A stretch of 64,000 nucleotides of DNA from Kitasatospora terrestris (GTDB lineage: Bacteria; Actinomycetota; Actinomycetes; Streptomycetales; Streptomycetaceae). The stretch spans positions 1,922,001-1,986,000 of the forward strand of contig NZ_BAABIS010000001.1 of assembly GCF_039542905.1 (NCBI RefSeq), read 5' to 3'. Positions 25,045-32,788 of the stretch are shown in pieces. Position 1 is the first letter of the stretch, and the number at the start of each line of letters is the position of its first letter. Under the pieces are notes generated by a model. The model was not told where the DNA came from. It saw nothing but the letters and a program-made list of their open reading frames with translations, and ran no database searches. Position numbers and translations under genes: made by a program.

Positions 25045-26652
25045 GTGACCCGACCGCCGATGCCGAACCCCGCGGGGCCCGAGTGGCCCGCCGACGCCGT
25101 GCTGTACCAGATCTACCCGCAGAGCTACGCCGACTCCGACGGCGACGGCATCGGCGACTTCGCGGGCCTCACCGCGCGGCTGGAGTACCTCGCCTGGCTC
25201 GGCGTCTCCGCGGTCTGGCTCACGCCGTGCTTCGACTCGCCGTTCCGCGACGCCGGGTACGACGTGCGGGACTACCTCACCACCGCGGCGCGCTACGGCA
25301 GCAACGAGGAGCTCGCCAAGCTCACCGACGCCGCCCGCCGGTACGGCATCCGGGTCGTCCTCGACCTGGTCGCCGGCCACACCTCCGACCAGCACCCCTG
25401 GTTCCTGGCCTCCGCCGACGACCCCGCCGACCACCGCTACATCTGGTCCGACCGGGCCGCCGAGGGCTTCGTCGCCTCCCCCGGGCGCCGGGCCGGCTGG
25501 TACCGCCCCAACTTCTTCGACTGCCAGCCCGCCCTCAACTACGGCTACGCCCGCCAGGACCCCGCCGAGCCCTGGCGGCAGCCGATCGACGCCGAGGGGC
25601 CGCGCGCCAACCGCGCCGCGCTGCGCGAGACCATGGCCCAGTGGCTGGCCGCCGGCGTGTCCGGCTTCCGGGTCGACATGGCGTCCTCGCTGGTCAAGGA
25701 CGACCCCGGGTTCACCGAGACCGGCCGGCTCTGGCGCGAGATGCGCGGCTGGCTGGCCGAGCGCCACCCCGACGCGATCCTGCTCGCCGAGTGGGGCGAC
25801 CCCGCGGTCTCCGTCCCGATGGGCTTCCACGGCGACTTCTTCCTGCACTTCGGCGGCCCCGGCGACGGCGCCGCGCTGCGCTCCCTCTGGCACAACGGCA
25901 CCGGCACCGTCGACGAGACCTGGCCCCCCGCCGCCTGCTACTTCGACGCCGACGGCGCCGGCAGCATGGAGACCTTCGTCGCCGCCTGGCAGCGCACCGT
26001 CGACGCGCTCGCCGACGCCCCCGGCAGCGGGCACGCGATCCTCCCCACCGCCAACCACGACCTCTCCCGGCTCGCCTGCGGCCCGCGCACCGGCGAACAG
26101 CTCGCCCCCGCGTTCGCCTTCCAGCTGACCTGGCCGAGCGTCCCCGCCGTCTACTACGGCGACGAGATCGGCATGCGGTACGTCCCCGGCCTGCCCGACA
26201 AGGAGGGCAGCGTCCTCGGCCCGCAGTACAACCGGGCCGGCTCCCGCACCCCGATGCAGTGGGACTCCGGCCCCAACGCCGGCTTCTCCACCGCCCCCGC
26301 CGACCGCCTCTACCTGCCCGTCGACCCCGCCGCCGACCGGCCCGACGTCGCCACGCAGCGCGCCGACACCGGCTCCCTGCTGCACGTCGTCCGCCGCCTG
26401 ATCGCGCTGCGCCGCAGCCACCCCGCCCTGGGCACCCACGGCAGCCTGGAAGTCCTCCACACCGGCTACCCCCTGGTCTACCTCCGCGGCGGCCGCTTCC
26501 TGGTCGTGGTCAACCCGCGCCGCGAACCGGCCCGCTTCGCGCTGGAGCAGCGCCACGTCCCCCGCACCGCCCTGATCGCGCACGGCGTCCACACCGATCC
26601 CGACGGCACCGTCCACGCCGAGGGCTTCTCGTACGCGGTGTTCGAGCTGTAG
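25045..26652 (+). CDS. GH13 alpha-glucosidase/trehalose synthase-like enzyme
   Basis: A 535-residue glycoside hydrolase family 13 (beta/alpha)8 enzyme. Region II GFRVDMAS holds nucleophile D211, region III LLAEWGDP holds acid/base E249, and region IV TANHDLSR holds D339. Early motifs VLYQIYPQSYADSDGDGIGDFAGL and AVWLTPCFDSPFRDAGYDVRDY are those of oligo-1,6-glucosidases, sucrose hydrolases and trehalose synthases. Region I reads DLVAGHTSD, with glycine where most members have asparagine before the histidine. There is no signal peptide, so it acts on intracellular alpha-glucosides. It is divergent from the CHAT operon and monocistronic. Confidence 0.87.
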   Translation: MTRPPMPNPAGPEWPADAVLYQIYPQSYADSDGDGIGDFAGLTARLEYLAWLGVSAVWLTPCFDSPFRDAGYDVRDYLTTAARYGSNEELAKLTDAARRYGIRVVLDLVAGHTSDQHPWFLASADDPADHRYIWSDRAAEGFVASPGRRAGWYRPNFFDCQPALNYGYARQDPAEPWRQPIDAEGPRANRAALRETMAQWLAAGVSGFRVDMASSLVKDDPGFTETGRLWREMRGWLAERHPDAILLAEWGDPAVSVPMGFHGDFFLHFGGPGDGAALRSLWHNGTGTVDETWPPAACYFDADGAGSMETFVAAWQRTVDALADAPGSGHAILPTANHDLSRLACGPRTGEQLAPAFAFQLTWPSVPAVYYGDEIGMRYVPGLPDKEGSVLGPQYNRAGSRTPMQWDSGPNAGFSTAPADRLYLPVDPAADRPDVATQRADTGSLLHVVRRLIALRRSHPALGTHGSLEVLHTGYPLVYLRGGRFLVVVNPRREPARFALEQRHVPRTALIAHGVHTDPDGTVHAEGFSYAVFEL

Positions 26653-26723
26653 CCGGAAGGATTCTGACGGTCGGTCAGGATCCGGTAACGGTCCCACCGG
26701 GAAGGATCCGTCGGCCCGGGTCG

Positions 26724-26748
26724 GCGTGGATGATCTGTTCATCCACGC
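26724..26748 (+). promoter_or_regulatory. 10-bp inverted repeat upstream of the ribosome site of the next gene
   Basis: GCGTGGATGA and TCATCCACGC are perfect complements around 5 nt, ending 5 bp before the AGGAGG ribosome site. It could be a dimeric repressor operator or an RNA hairpin affecting translation. Confidence 0.4.
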
Positions 26749-26766
26749 GGACCAGGAGGAGGGCAG

Positions 26767-27441
26767 TTGCCCGTCGGCGGACCCGTCCCGATCCCCACCC
26801 ACCTCAAACTGCCGTACCGGCGCCAGCCGGCCACCCGCCGGATCCGGCGGACCTGGCGCTCGCGCAAGGCCCTCACCGGCATCACCCAGTGGATCCTCGA
26901 CTGGGGCCTGCCGATGCTCGCGGCGCTCGGCGTGCTGTACCTGTTCGCCGCCCGGGCCGCCGGCCCGGACGAGGTCTACCGCACGTTCACCCTGATCGTC
27001 CCGCCGGACGGCGTCCTGCTCTGGATCGCCTCGCTGATCGGCTGGCTGCTGGTGCCCGCCATCATCGGCGGCTTCGCCGGACACGTCATCGCCCAGCGGA
27101 TCAGCAGCGTCAAGGCCATCTCCACCCGGACGATCTTCCGCCGCCGCACCCTGCTCCAGCGGCTGCGCCCCCCGGGCCTGATCGACGACCTCGCCGGCTA
27201 CTTCCACGGCACGCACGCCCAGCAGGGCCTCGCCGACGCGTGGGTGCGCATCGCCCACCGCAACGACTGGGCCCGCGCCCAGGACCACTGGGAGGTCTTC
27301 GTCCGCGACCTGATGTCCACCCAGCAGTACGCGCACCTCGACCGGCACGAATGCCTGCGCCAGACCCAGAACACCAGCCTGCTGGTGCTCACCGTCGCCG
27401 GTACCGCCGGACACTGCATCGTCTGCGAGAGGAGGCGGTGA
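26767..27441 (+). CDS. Unknown two-helix membrane protein (possibly DUF6313-like)
   Basis: A 224-residue protein starting at TTG 26767, chosen because a perfect AGGAGG lies 7 nt upstream. A basic N-terminus (YRRQPATRRIRRTWRSRKAL) is followed by two membrane segments (about residues 45-62, LPMLAALGVLYLFAARAA, and 80-105, LLWIASLIGWLLVPAIIGGFAG) and a soluble C-terminal half with FHGTHAQQGLADAWVRIAHRNDWARAQDHWEVF, ending with a CIVCERRR tail. I recall a similar layout in Streptomyces DUF6313 proteins, but am not sure. The next gene starts within a few bases of its stop, so the two are probably co-translated. Confidence 0.65.
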   Translation: MPVGGPVPIPTHLKLPYRRQPATRRIRRTWRSRKALTGITQWILDWGLPMLAALGVLYLFAARAAGPDEVYRTFTLIVPPDGVLLWIASLIGWLLVPAIIGGFAGHVIAQRISSVKAISTRTIFRRRTLLQRLRPPGLIDDLAGYFHGTHAQQGLADAWVRIAHRNDWARAQDHWEVFVRDLMSTQQYAHLDRHECLRQTQNTSLLVLTVAGTAGHCIVCERRR

Positions 27442-27443
27442 CC

Positions 27444-27860
27444 GTGCGCTCCGAGGACGCCGTCGAGATCGTCCGCGCCACCCTGGCGCTCGCCCTCCCC
27501 ACCGCCAGCGCCGAAGGGCTCACCCGGGCGGCGGAGACCGTGATCCGCTGGGGCTCCGAGGACGTCGCCCAGCACCTGGACCGGCCGCTCACCGACCGGC
27601 TGATCCTCGACCTGCTCGAAGTCGCCGGCGAACGGGCCGAACGCGCCGAACGCGGCGAACTCGGCGAGCGGGTCCACCCCCCGCTGACCTTCCGCCCCGC
27701 CGAGGACCGCCGCCACGTCGGCGAGGCGACGGCCGCCGAGTACCGCACCTGGTCCCGCACCGAAGGCATGCAGCCGCTCCCCCACCTCTCGCGGCCGCAG
27801 GAGGAACCGCACTGGCCCGACGGCGAAGGCGGCGGCCGGGGCGCCGTACCCGACCTGTAG
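27444..27860 (+). CDS. Unknown small soluble protein
   Basis: A protein of about 138 residues that I do not recognise. The N-terminal half is helical (EDAVEIVRATLALALPTASAEGLTR, DRLILDLLEVAGERAERAERGEL), the C-terminal half is Pro/Arg-rich and probably disordered. GTG 27444 has AGGAGG 8 nt upstream; a GTG at 27438 would give a 4-bp overlap with the preceding gene. It is the second gene of a two-gene unit with the two-helix membrane protein and ends 1 bp before the convergent UbiA gene. Confidence 0.6.
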   Translation: MRSEDAVEIVRATLALALPTASAEGLTRAAETVIRWGSEDVAQHLDRPLTDRLILDLLEVAGERAERAERGELGERVHPPLTFRPAEDRRHVGEATAAEYRTWSRTEGMQPLPHLSRPQEEPHWPDGEGGGRGAVPDL

Positions 27861-27861
27861 G

Positions 27862-28695
27862 TCAGCCGAGCGCGGTACCGACCAGCAGCGCCACGTCGAC
27901 CGCGGCGGCCAGGATCGCCGCCACGAACGGGAGCCGGGAGCGTGGAGCCACCACGGCCGCCAGCGCCAGCGGCACGGTCGCGGCCAGCGCCGCCCACGCC
28001 GCCGGACCCGGCGGACCGGGCGGGCCCACGGCCAGCACCACGGTGGCGGCCGTCAGCAGCACGGCCGCCACCACCCCGGAGACCACCCGGCCCAGCCGCT
28101 GCGGCAGGCCCAGCACGCCCGCCGCCCGGTCCTCGTCCAGGTCCGGCAGCACATTGGCGAAATGCGCGCCCGCACCCAGCAGCGCCCCCGCCCCCAGCAC
28201 CCAGGCCGCCGGACGCGGCCCGCCCGGCAGACCGAGCACCACGAACGCCGGCAACAGGCCGAACGCCAGCGCGTACGGCACCCAGGACAGCACCGTCCGC
28301 TTCAACCGCACGTTGTACGCCAACCCCGCGGCCACGCCCACCAGGTGCGCCGCCCCCGCGAGCCACCCGCTCGCCAGCGACAGCGGCACGCACAGCACCA
28401 GCGCGCAGCCCGCCGCCACCGCCACCGACCGCGGCGGCAACTCACCGACGGCCAACGGCTTGTCGACCCGGCCGGCGGCACGGTCACGGGCCGCGTCGAT
28501 CCAGTCGTTGCTCCAGCCGACCGACAACTGCCCCGCCCCGACCGCCGCCACCACCAGCGCCGTCCCCGCCGGCCCGCGCCCCACCGCCGTGGCCAGCACC
28601 CCGGCGAGCACCGTCACCGCCGCCGCCGGCAACGGATGACACGCCCGCACCAACCCGGACACCCCGGACCGCGACACGACACTCACGCTCGGCAC
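27862..28695 (-). CDS. UbiA-family prenyltransferase
   Basis: A 277-residue polytopic enzyme with about eight to nine helices. The first Asp-rich motif NDWIDAARD (N63, D64, D67, D71) and the second D185-x-D187-x-D189 within NVLPDLDEDRAAG bind the Mg-prenyl diphosphate. UbiA enzymes attach isoprenoid chains to aromatic or other acceptors within the membrane. Alternatives in actinomycetes include decaprenyl-phosphate ribose synthases and menaquinone MenA, neither of which fits the motifs exactly. It is divergent from the type III polyketide synthase operon, so an aromatic lipid may be the acceptor (inference). Confidence 0.85.
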   Translation of the reverse strand: MPSVSVVSRSGVSGLVRACHPLPAAAVTVLAGVLATAVGRGPAGTALVVAAVGAGQLSVGWSNDWIDAARDRAAGRVDKPLAVGELPPRSVAVAAGCALVLCVPLSLASGWLAGAAHLVGVAAGLAYNVRLKRTVLSWVPYALAFGLLPAFVVLGLPGGPRPAAWVLGAGALLGAGAHFANVLPDLDEDRAAGVLGLPQRLGRVVSGVVAAVLLTAATVVLAVGPPGPPGPAAWAALAATVPLALAAVVAPRSRLPFVAAILAAAVDVALLVGTALG

Positions 28696-28781
28696 GCCCC
28701 GATGCTAGAGCCGCCCCGACAGCGCCCCCCGCCGACACGACGGGCACGGACCGCACATCAGGAGCCGACGCCCCCGACCCG

Positions 28782-28868
28782 CCTGCGGCGCACCCGGCAG
28801 AGGCCGATCACCGCAAGTGCGAACAGCGCTGCCCCGCAGAACGGCGACACGCAGCGCAACGGGCACGG
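28782..28868. repeat. Imperfect direct repeat, copy A (with 28971-29058)
   Basis: An 87-bp stretch beginning CCTGCGGCGCACCCGGCA and ending CAGCGCAACGGGCACGG recurs at 28971-29058 with a limited number of substitutions. The two copies are in the same orientation with a period of 189-190 bp. Origin unknown. Confidence 0.7.
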
Positions 28869-28970
28869 CCACCCCGCCCCGGACCCGCCTGCGGCGGACG
28901 CCGCCGCGGCGTCACACCCGGGAAGCGGCGACGCACAGCCCGACGCACGCGGCAGCACACAGGCCCCGCA

Positions 28971-29058
28971 CCTGCGGCGCACCCGGCAACGGCCGATCAC
29001 CGCAGGTACGGACAGCGCCGCCCCCGCAGAGCGGCGACACGCAGCGCAACGGGCACGG
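28971..29058. repeat. Imperfect direct repeat, copy B (with 28782-28868)
   Basis: The second copy of the repeat, 88 bp. The last 24 bases (GGCGACACGCAGCGCAACGG and on) are identical to copy A; most differences fall in the middle. Confidence 0.7.
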
Positions 29059-29149
29059 GCGCCCCACCGCGGCGGCACACCCGCGGAGCGGCGGTGGGCG
29101 GGACGCGCCCGGTGTGGGTGGGTTGGCGGGTGGATGTCGGGTTCTTCCC

Positions 29150-29155
29150 TATTCT
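29150..29155 (+). promoter_or_regulatory. Candidate -10 box for a leaderless srsA-like transcript
   Basis: TATTCT lies 6 nt before the GTG start of the type III PKS gene, and no ribosome site is present. Transcription starting 6-7 nt after a -10 box would begin at the start codon itself. No good -35 is visible. Confidence 0.35.
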
Positions 29156-29161
29156 GGGCCG

Positions 29162-30223
29162 GTGACACGGATCGCGGCAGTGAGCGGGGTGCTTCCGCCC
29201 CACCGTTACGGCCAGGGCGAGTTGGCGGATGCGCTGGCCGCGCTGCGGCCGCCGGGCGCGGACCGGGCGGTGCTGGACCGGGTGTACGGCGCGGCCGGGG
29301 TGACGACCCGCCACCTCGCGTTGCCGCTGGACGCGTACGCCGGGCTGACCGGTTTCGGCGCCGCGAACGACGCATTCATCGCGGCCGCGCTGGAGCTGGG
29401 CGGCGCAGCCGTGGAGCAGGTGCTGGCGGCGTCGGGCGTGGCGGCGTCGGAGGTGGACCTGGTGGTGTCGACCTCGGTGACGGGCATCGCGGCGCCGTCG
29501 ATCGAGGCGCGGCTCGCGGGCCGGCTGGGCCTGCGGCCGGACGTCCGCCGGGTGCCGGTGTTCGGTCTGGGGTGCGCGGCCGGCGCGGCGGCGGTCGGCC
29601 GCCTGCACGACTTCCTGCTGGGCCGCCCGGACGGGGTGGCCCTGCTGCTGGCGACGGAGTTGTGCTCGCTCACCCTGCAGCGCGCGGACCGGTCGACGGC
29701 GAACCTGGTCGCCACCGCGCTGTTCGGCGACGGTGCGGGCGCGCTGCTCGCGGTCGGCCCGCGGCATCCGGCGTTCGCCGGGGCCGGTCCGGAGGTGGTG
29801 GCCTCGCGCAGCCGGCTCTACCCGGGGACCGAGCGGCTGCTGGGCTGGGACATCGGTGACGAGGGCTTCCGGATCGTCCTGGGCGCCGAACTGCCGGAGT
29901 TGGTGCGGCTGCACGTCGGTGAGGAGGTGTCGTCGTTCCTGGCGGAGCACGACCTGAAGCCGGGTGACGTGGCGGCGTGGATCTGCCATCCGGGCGGCCC
30001 GCGGGTCCTGGACGCGCTCCAGGAGGAGCTGGGCCTGCCGCCGTCCGCGCTGGAACCGAGCCGCCGCTCGCTCGCGTCGGTGGGCAACCTGTCGTCCGCG
30101 TCGGTGCTGCACGTGCTGCGCGACGCGCTGGCCGCCGAGTCGCCACCGCCGCCGGGCGGGTACGGGCTGATGCTGGCGCTCGGGCCCGGGTTCGCGTCCG
30201 AACTCGTGCTGCTCCGCTGGTAG
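29162..30223 (+). CDS. Type III polyketide synthase (SrsA-like alkylresorcinol synthase)
   Basis: A 353-residue chalcone/stilbene synthase-fold enzyme with the catalytic triad C138 (VFGLGCAAG), H276 (WICHPGG) and N309 (SVGNLSSASV), plus the C-terminal GPGFASE loop. It extends acyl-CoA starters with malonyl-type units. The downstream genes encode an ICMT-like methyltransferase and a FAD hydroxylase, the same order as srsA-srsB-srsC of Streptomyces griseus, which makes methylated, hydroxylated phenolic lipids. An RppA/THNS-type synthase is the alternative, but those usually pair with cytochromes P450. GTG 29162 has no ribosome site. Confidence 0.87.
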   Translation: MTRIAAVSGVLPPHRYGQGELADALAALRPPGADRAVLDRVYGAAGVTTRHLALPLDAYAGLTGFGAANDAFIAAALELGGAAVEQVLAASGVAASEVDLVVSTSVTGIAAPSIEARLAGRLGLRPDVRRVPVFGLGCAAGAAAVGRLHDFLLGRPDGVALLLATELCSLTLQRADRSTANLVATALFGDGAGALLAVGPRHPAFAGAGPEVVASRSRLYPGTERLLGWDIGDEGFRIVLGAELPELVRLHVGEEVSSFLAEHDLKPGDVAAWICHPGGPRVLDALQEELGLPPSALEPSRRSLASVGNLSSASVLHVLRDALAAESPPPPGGYGLMLALGPGFASELVLLRW

Positions 30224-30229
30224 TCGGCG

Positions 30230-30748
30230 ATGCTCGCGTACACCGTGCTGGTGCTGCTGGTCGCCGTGGAGCGGCTGGCCGAACTCGTGGTGGCCCGGCG
30301 CAACGCGGCGTGGAGCCTGGCGCGCGGCGGCACCGAGTACGGGCGGGGCCACTACCCGCCGATGGTGCTGCTGCACACCGGGCTGCTGGCCGGCTGCCTG
30401 CTCGAGGTGTGGTCCGGCCAACGGCCGTTCCTGCCGTGGCTGGGCTGGCCGATGCTGGCGGCGGTGCTCGGCGCGCAGGCGCTGCGCTGGTGGTGCATCG
30501 CCACGCTCGGGCCGCGCTGGAACACCCGGGTGATCGTGGTGCCGGGGCTGCCGCTGGTCGGCGGCGGACCGTACCGGTGGCTGGCGCACCCCAACTACGT
30601 GGCGGTGGTGGTCGAGGGGTTCGCGCTGCCGCTGGTGCACACGGCGTGGGTGACGGCGTTCTGCTTCACGGTGCTGAACGCGTGGCTGCTGGCGGTGCGG
30701 GTGCGCTGCGAGGAGCGGGCGCTGACGCTGTGCCGGGTGGCGGCGTGA
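30230..30748 (+). CDS. Isoprenylcysteine carboxyl methyltransferase-family membrane methyltransferase (SrsB-like)
   Basis: A 172-residue protein with four to five helices and the ICMT/phospholipid methyltransferase-type SAM-binding region GPYRWLAHPNYVAVVVE near residues 110-126, with RVRCEERAL towards the end. In the srs pathway the homologous SrsB O-methylates the alkylresorcinol made by the type III PKS. The gene begins 6 bp after the PKS stop and its stop overlaps the next start (GTGA). Protein methylation is unlikely given the operon. Confidence 0.85.
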   Translation: MLAYTVLVLLVAVERLAELVVARRNAAWSLARGGTEYGRGHYPPMVLLHTGLLAGCLLEVWSGQRPFLPWLGWPMLAAVLGAQALRWWCIATLGPRWNTRVIVVPGLPLVGGGPYRWLAHPNYVAVVVEGFALPLVHTAWVTAFCFTVLNAWLLAVRVRCEERALTLCRVAA

Positions 30749-31776
30749 TCGACCTGCTGGTGGTCGGCGGCGGGCCGGCCGGGCTGGCGACGGCCGTCCA
30801 CGCGGCGCTGGCGGGCCTGGAGACGGTGGTGCTGGAGCAGCGGCCCGCACCGGTGGACAAGGCGTGCGGCGAGGGGCTGATGCCCTCGGCCGTCCGGCCG
30901 CTGCGGGAGCTGGGGGTGGAGCTGCGGGGCCGGCCCTTCCACGGGATCCGCTACGTCGAGGCGGACGGCGCCCGGTGCGCGGAGGCCCGGTTCACGGCCG
31001 GCCCGGGGCTCGGGGTGCGCCGCACCGAGCTGCAGGCGGCCCTGGCGGCGCGGGCGGCGGAGCTGGGCGTCCGGACCGTCCGCGGCCGGGCGGTGGCCGA
31101 GGTCGAGCAGGACGCCGCCGGGGTGCGGCTGGGCGGGCTGTCGGCGCGGCACGCGGTGGCGGCGGACGGGCTGCACTCGCCGTTGCGGCGCGCCCTCGGC
31201 CTGCACCGCCCGCAGCGCGGCGGCCCGGCGGCCCGGTACGGGCTGCGCCGGCACTACGCCGTCCCGCCGTGGAGCGACCTGGTCGAGGTGCACTGGGCAC
31301 GCCACGCGGAGGCGTACGTGACACCGGTCGCCGACGGGGTGGTGGGGGTGGCGGTGCTGAGCGGCGAGCGGGCGCCGTTCGACCGGCAGCTGGCGCGGTT
31401 CCCGCGGCTGGCGGAGCGGCTGCCGGAGGCGGCGGCGGTCTCGGCGGTCCGCGGCGCGGGGCCGCTGCGGCAGCGGGCGGCGGCGCGGGTCGCGGGGCGG
31501 GTGCTGCTGGTCGGCGACGCGGCGGGGTACGTGGACGCGCTGACCGGCGAGGGCGTGGCGATGGCGGTGGCGTCCGCCGAGGCGCTGGTCCGGTGCGTGG
31601 TCGCGGGGCGCCCGGAGGCGTACGAGCAGGCGTGGCGCCGGGTGAGCCGGGACTACCGGCTGCTCACGGAGTCCCTGCTGTGGGCCCGGCGCCGACCGCT
31701 CCTCGCCGACCGGATCGTGCCCGCCGCCGCCGCCCTCCCGGCCCTCTTCCGCGCGGGAGTGAACCTGCTCGCGTGA
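30745..31776 (+). CDS. FAD-dependent hydroxylase/reductase (SrsC-like)
   Basis: A 343-residue flavoprotein: N-terminal Rossmann motif LLVVGGGPAGLATAVHAA, the CGEGLMPSAV loop shared with geranylgeranyl reductase-like and SrsC-like proteins, RRTELQAAL, and the second FAD motif VLLVGDAAGYVDALTGEGVAMA. It lacks a clear aromatic substrate domain of PHBH type. In S. griseus SrsC hydroxylates the methylated resorcinol, leading to benzoquinone lipids; the third position in this operon fits that role. GTG start overlaps the methyltransferase stop. Confidence 0.85.
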   Translation: MIDLLVVGGGPAGLATAVHAALAGLETVVLEQRPAPVDKACGEGLMPSAVRPLRELGVELRGRPFHGIRYVEADGARCAEARFTAGPGLGVRRTELQAALAARAAELGVRTVRGRAVAEVEQDAAGVRLGGLSARHAVAADGLHSPLRRALGLHRPQRGGPAARYGLRRHYAVPPWSDLVEVHWARHAEAYVTPVADGVVGVAVLSGERAPFDRQLARFPRLAERLPEAAAVSAVRGAGPLRQRAAARVAGRVLLVGDAAGYVDALTGEGVAMAVASAEALVRCVVAGRPEAYEQAWRRVSRDYRLLTESLLWARRRPLLADRIVPAAAALPALFRAGVNLLA

Positions 31777-31876
31777 CCGACCGCCCCGACCGCCCCCGCC
31801 GCGCCCCCGGCCCCGCCCTGGCGGGGCCCTGCGGCCCCCGGTGCCGGTGTCCGTCGCCCTACCGGAAGGAGCGTGC

Positions 31877-32458
31877 ATGGCCGAGGAGCCCCCGGAGTGT
31901 CCCCGGTGCGGGCACGTGGACCTGACGGCGGTGCTCGGGGCCGACTACGAGCGGAAGGCGGCCCGGCGGCGGCGTCGCGGGTTGACGCTGCTGCTGGTGT
32001 GTTGCGCGGTCCTGCTGCCGTGGATCGGCTACCTGGCGGCGAACCTCCCGGTGCGGTACGAGTCGCAGCAGTGGCGGGCGGCGTGGGTGGGTTTCGACGT
32101 GGCGCTGCTGTGCGCACTGGCGGCGACGGCGTGGTACGGCTGGCGGCGCCGGCAGCTGCTGGTGCCGTGGGCGCAGGCGGCGGCGGTGCTGCTGCTGTGC
32201 GACGCGTGGTTCGACGTGCTGCTGTCGTGGGGCACCCGGGACCTGCGGGCCGCGTTGCTGACCGCCCTGCTGCTGGAGCTGCCGCTGGCGGCGTTGCTGC
32301 TGGTGAGAGTACGGGGGATCCTGCGCACGGTGCTGCGGATCTACTGGCACCTGGCCCGGCTGCCGGGCGATCCGCCGCCGCTGCACCGGGCGCGGCTGCT
32401 GGTCGATCCGTCGCCGCCCGGGAGGAGCGGGCCGGAGCGAGGGACACTGGATGCATGA
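31877..32458 (+). CDS. Unknown four-helix membrane protein with N-terminal CxxC
   Basis: A 193-residue protein, not recognised. It begins with CPRCGH, half of a zinc-ribbon, followed by a basic stretch (RKAARRRRRG), and four hydrophobic helices (for example LTLLLVCCAVLLPWIGYLAA and VALLCALAATAWYGW), then a Pro/Arg-rich tail. ATG 31877 follows GGAAGGAG. It overlaps the next small gene by ATGA and may be an extension of the srs-like operon, 100 bp downstream of it, but no functional link is visible. Confidence 0.65.
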   Translation: MAEEPPECPRCGHVDLTAVLGADYERKAARRRRRGLTLLLVCCAVLLPWIGYLAANLPVRYESQQWRAAWVGFDVALLCALAATAWYGWRRRQLLVPWAQAAAVLLLCDAWFDVLLSWGTRDLRAALLTALLLELPLAALLLVRVRGILRTVLRIYWHLARLPGDPPPLHRARLLVDPSPPGRSGPERGTLDA

Positions 32459-32754
32459 ATGACTCACGCGACGGCACCGCCGGCGGCGGGGACATCTTCC
32501 ACCCGCCGGTGGTGGTGCGGCCGCCGACGCACGGCGCCAAGCCGTACCGCCGGGTGGAGATCTACGGGCGGACGGTCGGCAAGGCGTTCACGGCGGAGGA
32601 CGTCGCCGAGTTCGTCCGCCGGGCGGGTGTGGCCGATCCGGACCTGGACGATCCCGATCTGGTGGGTTGGCGCGGGGGCGGCCGCACGGTCTGGGCCGCC
32701 GAGCAGGCCGCCCCCGGACCCCACGCCCCGGAGGCCCCGGCACCCGCCGAATAG
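32455..32754 (+). CDS. Unknown small soluble protein
   Basis: A 99-residue protein with the compact motif IFHPPVVVRPPTHGAKPYRRVEIYGRTVGKAFTAEDVAEFVRRAG split here for length: IFHPPVVVRPP, then YRRVEIYGRTVGKAFTAEDV. The ending is an acidic and Pro/Ala-rich tail. It resembles small conserved Streptomyces proteins of unknown function. The ATG overlaps the preceding stop, so it is translated together with the four-helix protein. IS copy 2 inserted 31 bp after its stop. Confidence 0.65.
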   Translation: MNDSRDGTAGGGDIFHPPVVVRPPTHGAKPYRRVEIYGRTVGKAFTAEDVAEFVRRAGVADPDLDDPDLVGWRGGGRTVWAAEQAAPGPHAPEAPAPAE

Positions 32755-32788
32755 CGACCTGACCGGGCCTCCGCCCTCGGAGCTCTCA

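Larger units (their letters stand above)
28696..29161. other. 466-bp divergent intergenic region with imperfect direct repeats
   Basis: No convincing gene. It lies between UbiA and the type III PKS and contains two imperfect 87-88-bp direct repeats (listed separately) and a candidate -10 box at 29150-29155. Open frames here are artefacts of very high GC. Confidence 0.6.
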
